Source: Schistosoma mansoni (Eukaryota > Platyhelminthes > Trematoda > Strigeidida > Schistosomatidae). From it: a stretch of 64,000 nt of DNA. This document shows positions 59,587-64,000 of this stretch, in pieces. The translations under genes and the position numbers were made by a program. The first letter of the stretch is position 1. Each line of letters begins with the position of its first letter. The stretch lies in NCBI RefSeq assembly GCF_000237925.1, contig NC_031496.1:14954589-15018588 (forward strand), in the 5' to 3' direction. The notes below the pieces were generated by a model. It did no database searches, had not been told where the DNA came from, and saw nothing but the letters and a program-made list of their open reading frames with translations.

Positions 59587-61964
59587 TTAGTGTGAAAATG
59601 CAATACGACTGATTGGGAAGCGCAACAACACCGGAGTTGTACCACGTACTGGTAGCAAAGTTCGTGAATAACGATAAATCATAGATGAAACACTTGGATA
59701 TGGTTGACTATATTCGCCTAGAACATAACCTCCGGTTTCAGGATCCTGTGAAATTTTCATATGGAGTACATCACTTTCTCGTCTGCAAAAAAACCCAGGT
59801 AAAATATATTAGAAAAGTCAGTTTCTGGAAAGAGAATAGTTTATTAGTAGTGTGGTGTGGTCTACTTATATCCATATAAGTAGTATATGGTGTTGGTCAG
59901 ACATAGAATGTATTTTCGCAGAAGACCGATGAGGAAAGAACTGGAACGAAGCGCAATCGGTAGGAAAATGCACGAACAATGGAATTAGAGAAGAAACAGT
60001 GAAGATTGAGACTGTTGGTTGTTAATTTGCAAATTAACTGTCCATTGTATGGTTTTTAGAATTTACTGAGATAGTCTGTAATTTTTGCCTAAATACATTC
60101 GATTGTCGCCAACCAGTGTTCTGTTCACTACAGTAGATGCGAAGAATTTACCCAACAAATTAATTACACTTTAAAAGAAGTCTATGTAACTTTTATAGCA
60201 TGTTGTACCTATAAGTAGTCACTTAAAAGTTAAAGAGCGATCAGGTATAGGGGCATTGTTTCACTGTTTGTACACTGATGTTCATTTATCCATTTTTGAC
60301 AGTTAGTCGTACTCAATAAATCAAGGTAAATCCCTTGAGGTCAAACAGAAAGAGGTAATAATCCTGGTCTCAAATTATAAATTCGATTTCGTGTAGACCA
60401 CTATCCGTTCCTGACTACGTATCTCAGTAAACTCGTAGATCAAAATTACTCCGGAGTTTATTTTTACTAAAATAGTGGAGACTTGTAGCTTCAGAGTATG
60501 ATTTTGTTGAAACTTCTTTCTCTGATCTTGATGTTTTGATTCCGTAACCTTCTTTATCTCTCTAAACAAAAACATTGGTAAAAAATTCAGACAGAAGCCA
60601 GTCACTAGAATTCCTCCTTAAATAACTAGTAGTTCGTTCTGTTGATCATGAAGCTAATTATTCTTTATTAATAATTGTCCTATTATCATTATTTTATAAT
60701 AATTACATCGGAAGTTTATTGAGATGGTGAAGAAGATTCATAGCTCAGATGGATGGTTTCGGTGGAGTTGTGTTCACTGAGCTGGATGGTTTGATCGTGT
60801 AGCTTTCATCGTTCTTCTGAACGACATCATCAGCACAAACTTCAGGTAGAAGTCCAGCTCATAGAACAAAACTCCACCAAAAGTGTAATGAAACATTTAA
60901 GTAGAAATGTTCCACAATACAAAAGATTTGAATTAATAATCAAATGGAACAAAAGTAAACTAAAAGGTTATTTTATAGAGTTGAGATCATGAGTCAATTG
61001 AATCTAGACCACCATAGAAAATCTGGAAGCACTGGACGGCCGTTTCGTCCTATTATGGGACTCCTTGGCAGTGCGCATCCACGATCCCGCACTCGCGAGA
61101 TTCGAACCCAGGACCTACCAGTCTCGAGCCAGAGCCCTTAACCGATAGACCACTGAGCCGGCATCCAACGGTGTTAATGTCTAACTTCAACTGATCCACG
61201 AAATTGAGCAACCATTCACCAATGTCATCAGTGAGTTACTATCTCACAACAGACCCGGTTGAACTCCAGTGGTTACTGCTTCTCACTAGAACTCCAGGAA
61301 ATACCTCATGGAGTCAGTCACTAGTGAGCACATGATCATTATCAGAAGGGTTTTGTGGAGATTTTAGTAATTTTATAGAATTGAGATCATGAGTTAAGGG
61401 CTCTGGCTCGAGACTGGTAAGTCCTGGGTTCGAATCGTGGATGCGCCCTTCTGAGGAGTCCCATAATAGGACGAAACGNNNNNNNNNNNNNNNNNNNNNN
61501 NNNNNNNNNNNNNNNNNNNNNNNNNNNNNNNNNNNNNNNNNNNNNNNNNNNNNNNNNNNNNNNNNNNNNNNNNNNNNNNNNNNNNNNNNNNNNNNNNNNN
61601 NNNNNNNNNNNNNNNNNNNNNNNNNNNNNNNNNNNNNNNNNNNNNNNNNNNNNNNNNNNNNNNNNNNNNNNNNNNNNNTAGGACGAAACGGCCGTCCAGT
61701 GCTTCCAGGTTTGCCATGGTGGTCTAACTTCAATTGACTCATGATCTCAACTCTACAAAATTACTAAAATCTCCACAAAACCCCTTCTGATAAAAGGTTA
61801 TTTGTTAAAAATAAATCATAACATAATTAAACAACAAAACTTACTTTATTGATAATGATAGTTCTGTTTTACTTGTCTCACTTCTTCTTACAAGAAAACT
61901 ACCTGTCGGTGTAGACTTCAATAATTTTTCTGCATGTGAACGTGAAAGATCACGGTGAAACCAT
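59587..61964 (-). CDS. SHB: SHB-family SH2 adaptor, last two exons
   Basis: Minus-strand exons 61964-61845 and 59782-59587 encode one SH2 domain and the protein's C-terminus. Exon 1 starts WFHRDLSRSHAEKLL, has the phosphotyrosine-binding FLVRRSETSK (Arg of FLVR present) and ends in phase 2 at an AAAGTAAGT donor. Exon 2 completes SLSIK-RESD-VLHMKI, then GGYVLGEYSQPYPSV and LLPVRGTTPVLLRFP before the stop. Spacing across the junction matches SHB/SHD/SHE/SHF, whose SH2 domain is C-terminal with the same LSLK-MHMK and KLPIKGAE-LLYP blocks. These adaptors couple tyrosine-phosphorylated receptors to downstream signalling. Upstream exons were not recognised in 61965-64000 and probably lie beyond the window. 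The 2,062-nt intron carries two hammerhead-type SINE repeats and the assembly gap. Which of the four vertebrate paralogues it matches is not resolvable. Confidence 0.84.
59845..60140 (-). repeat. Dispersed repeat with internal palindrome, copy 2
   Basis: Reverse-strand relative of 16470-16645, about 120 bp longer. Contains the same palindrome (CTTATATCCATATAAG). It lies in the intron of the SHB-type gene. Confidence 0.7.
60970..61375 (-). repeat. Composite hammerhead-SINE repeat, first unit (second locus)
   Basis: Same layout as 54855-55260: GAGATCATGAG start, CGAAAC (61047-61042 on the minus strand), B-box GGTTCGAATCTC near 61108, then the TCATGGAGTCAGTCACTAG spacer and the TATCAGAAGGGTTTTGTGG arm. 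The CTGAGGAG strand here reads TGCCAAGGAG, so the core is broken in this copy. Confidence 0.75.
61376..61795 (+). repeat. Composite hammerhead-SINE repeat, plus-oriented unit containing the gap
   Basis: GGGTTCGAATCGTGGATGCG is followed by CTGAGGAG (61451-61458), TCCCATAATAGGA and CGAAAC (61472-61477): both core strands and stem II are intact. The right side resumes at TAGGACGAAACGGCCGTCC (61679) and ends with the inverse of the TATCAGAAGGGGTTTTGTGG arm near 61790. No matching cleavage strand with a good stem III is obvious upstream, so self-cleavage is not shown. Confidence 0.78.
61479..61678. other. Assembly gap (200 N)
   Basis: Exactly 200 unknown bases inside a hammerhead-SINE copy. TAGGACGAAACG stands at the end of the left side and again at the start of the right side. 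Confidence 0.97.
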
Positions 61965-64000
61965 CTAGTAAGAAGAAAAAAACCCCAAAATATATTCAGT
62001 ACATTAATTTTAGTCCAACTCTTGAAATAACATTATACTACTTAGAAGTAGTCTACATTTTCCTAAAGCAATGACAATTAAGCAAAGCAAATTTTCTTCA
62101 TGATGATGTCATTTATTATTGCTGTACAACTGTATGTTTGTTTATTTGTTTAGTACATATAAATCTATAGTAAGATAATCAAATATTATGTCATTTAAAA
62201 AATGTTGATTGGATCTATTTCTAAATATCAAGGAAATTGTATGGTAGACTAAAGGTTAATGAGAAAAATATGATAATAGATAGATAATAGATGAAAGATA
62301 ATTATTCACTTAGAAAGTAATAAAAGTTTTTGTTATTATTTAAGACCAAAGTAAAACGGTGGATTGTAGTTTTTTGAACATAAAGATCATGTGTTGAAAT
62401 GCCATGATCCGCATAACTTTTAAGCTGGGTTGTTTTAAGTTGAAGATAACTTTCAAAGCTGTTAATCAAAGGCCTATATTACTAGAGTTGGTTAAGTGTT
62501 CAAGAATAGAACTATTGATCGTTTTGTGCTAATCTTTTGATAACCGTGTCAGGTAATGCTTGTACAGGCTTTTTTGAATATATGTATGATTGCTTTAAAA
62601 AGTGAATGGATTGATCACAGGTTCTGGTTGTAATAACTTTCTCGTTTTTATTCAGCCTTATACAAGTGACCAAAAATAAGTGTTTATTGAATGAAATCTA
62701 ATATATATGATTAGAAGATATCATAAAACAAGATGCTCAGTGAGAAACTATTATAGAACAGAAACGTATCCATATACGAAGCCTATGTAAAGGGCGATTG
62801 ATATTGAAACTTTTGAAATACTTAGTACCTAATGTATACATATACACAGTCCCACGAATCGGAGGTAAATTAAGTCGTTTTATGTTGACCGGTTAGTTGT
62901 ATCCTATCCTCAACCAAACTCTTCAACCTAAATTCAAAGGATGCATTAAATGCTATGGTATTCACCATGTGTGTGTAGACACTTGAATTATGCTTAAGTA
63001 TTTGTAGGAAGAGGAGGGCTCTAATAGTCCGTTACGTACGGATGATAAACATACACTTTCATCTAATATAAAACAAATTAAGTACCAACTACACATAAAT
63101 GGTCGGAAACTTGCTTTCATACAAAACATGTTTGGTGAGTAGTTATATTTACTGTGTTCTTAACCACGTATCGATTGAGACTTTTCTTTAAGTAATCAAA
63201 AACACTTCTCAATTATTATGATAATATCAGTGCTAGTGTAAATAGTGATGTTTTTTCTTTAATAATCTTATTATTCCTGTACTCCTTTTGTTCTATTCTC
63301 CTAATGTTTACTTTAGATATCAATAATTTAACTAATCACTGTGTGAAAAATTCGTGAAAATGTTTTTCAGTAAGAAGTTCATCATTTTGATAAACTTATT
63401 GGTGTTACATTTACTGTTGTTCCTATATATTTATGACATTGTTATACCTACATGTGTGATATGTCTCCTAATGTCTTTTGCCCACCAAGTGTTTTTATGT
63501 CAAAACCTGTCTATAAATGAAAAATTTTTCAATACTAAGTAACCAAGTATTCATTTCGAAAGTAGTAAGTTGTTCACATTATAAAATAAATGACTCATTG
63601 CAGCGAAACATTTGATCTGACCGCCTCAATAGTTTAGTTAAATAAAACAAAAAGGAAGCCAGAACGAAGTTTGATTCAATCAACCGTTAGTCGGCTTTAT
63701 CTTTCTCTATGACGCGGGAATATGAACCTTAACAGACAAAGAAACAAACCCATCCATTAGCATGTATTACCGTTTTTATTGTGATTAAAATTATGGTTAA
63801 TTTATGGAGTTATAACTACTAACTGAAGAGTTGGCCTACACGAAGAAAAAGAATATCTAAAAAAATTCACAACAGGCAAAGAAAAGGAAGAATGTATAGA
63901 CAAAATGATGGACAGTTGACAATTTGAACAATGCCAGAATATATCATTATTATGATTTGAATAAAACAAATAAATAAATGAAAATATCTTTCCTTTCCAT
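61965..64000. other. SHB intron or upstream region, no further exon recognised
   Basis: AT-rich. The frame at 63354-63542 is a hydrophobic stretch (LLVLHLLLFLYIYDIV) without a recognisable family and is likely chance. The SH2 exon acceptor at 61964 implies a donor somewhere beyond this point. Confidence 0.4.

Noticed and set aside
63354-63542. Small membrane protein
   Set aside because: Hydrophobic run in AT-rich DNA, no family, no splice or poly(A) support.

Overview
The window looks like nuclear DNA of a blood fluke (Schistosoma; species not decidable by reading alone). Four observations support this: AT-rich sequence with widely spaced small exons, micro-introns of 34-37 nt, SINE-like repeats carrying hammerhead-ribozyme core motifs of the kind known from the Smα family, and decayed non-LTR retrotransposons of the RTE and CR1 clades. 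Nothing points to bacterial or viral DNA.

Five protein-coding genes can be supported, three of them only by joining exons. (1) Plus strand, 4,023-24,030: the last six exons of an APPBP2/PAT1 orthologue (TPR protein). All splice phases agree and give 360 residues to a stop; the 5' exons lie left of 4,023 or outside the window. (2) Plus strand, 33,079-37,905: complete OSTC (oligosaccharyltransferase subunit), three coding exons, 144 residues. Its 4.36-kb first intron holds an almost full-length antisense CR1-like element and its second intron is only 36 nt. (3) Minus strand, 41,780-38,108: a TRMT10-type tRNA (guanine-N1) methyltransferase, convergent with OSTC, with a 34-nt intron and probably a 37-nt one. 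(4) Plus strand, 53,601-54,161: an intronless ARL6 (BBS3) small GTPase of 186 residues with Ser in place of the catalytic Gln of the DxxGQ motif. (5) Minus strand, 61,964-59,587: the last two exons of an SHB-family SH2 adaptor.

Most of the rest is mobile-element debris. 1-3.6 kb: two copies of a ~0.5-kb dispersed repeat in inverted orientation, identical for about 164 bp. 4.8-6.5 kb: an RTE element with the reverse-transcriptase region deleted. 7.0-7.8 kb: a short element with terminal inverted repeats. 14.7-20 kb: more dispersed repeats, one split by a solo LTR with a 5-bp target duplication, and decayed hammerhead SINEs. 26-37 kb: inverted-repeat fragments and two inverted CR1-like elements that meet tail to tail around OSTC exon 1. 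48-57 kb: three RTE fragments. 54.9-61.8 kb: composite hammerhead-SINE repeats, one interrupted by a 200-N gap whose two edges share the same 12 bases.

The five genes have unrelated roles: protein transport/ubiquitin-ligase adaptor, ER N-glycosylation, tRNA modification, cilium trafficking and tyrosine-kinase signalling. No operon or functional cluster is apparent. The clearest points of biological interest are the OSTC exon caught between inverted CR1 copies, the micro-introns, the ARL6 substitution, and the hammerhead-bearing composite repeats.
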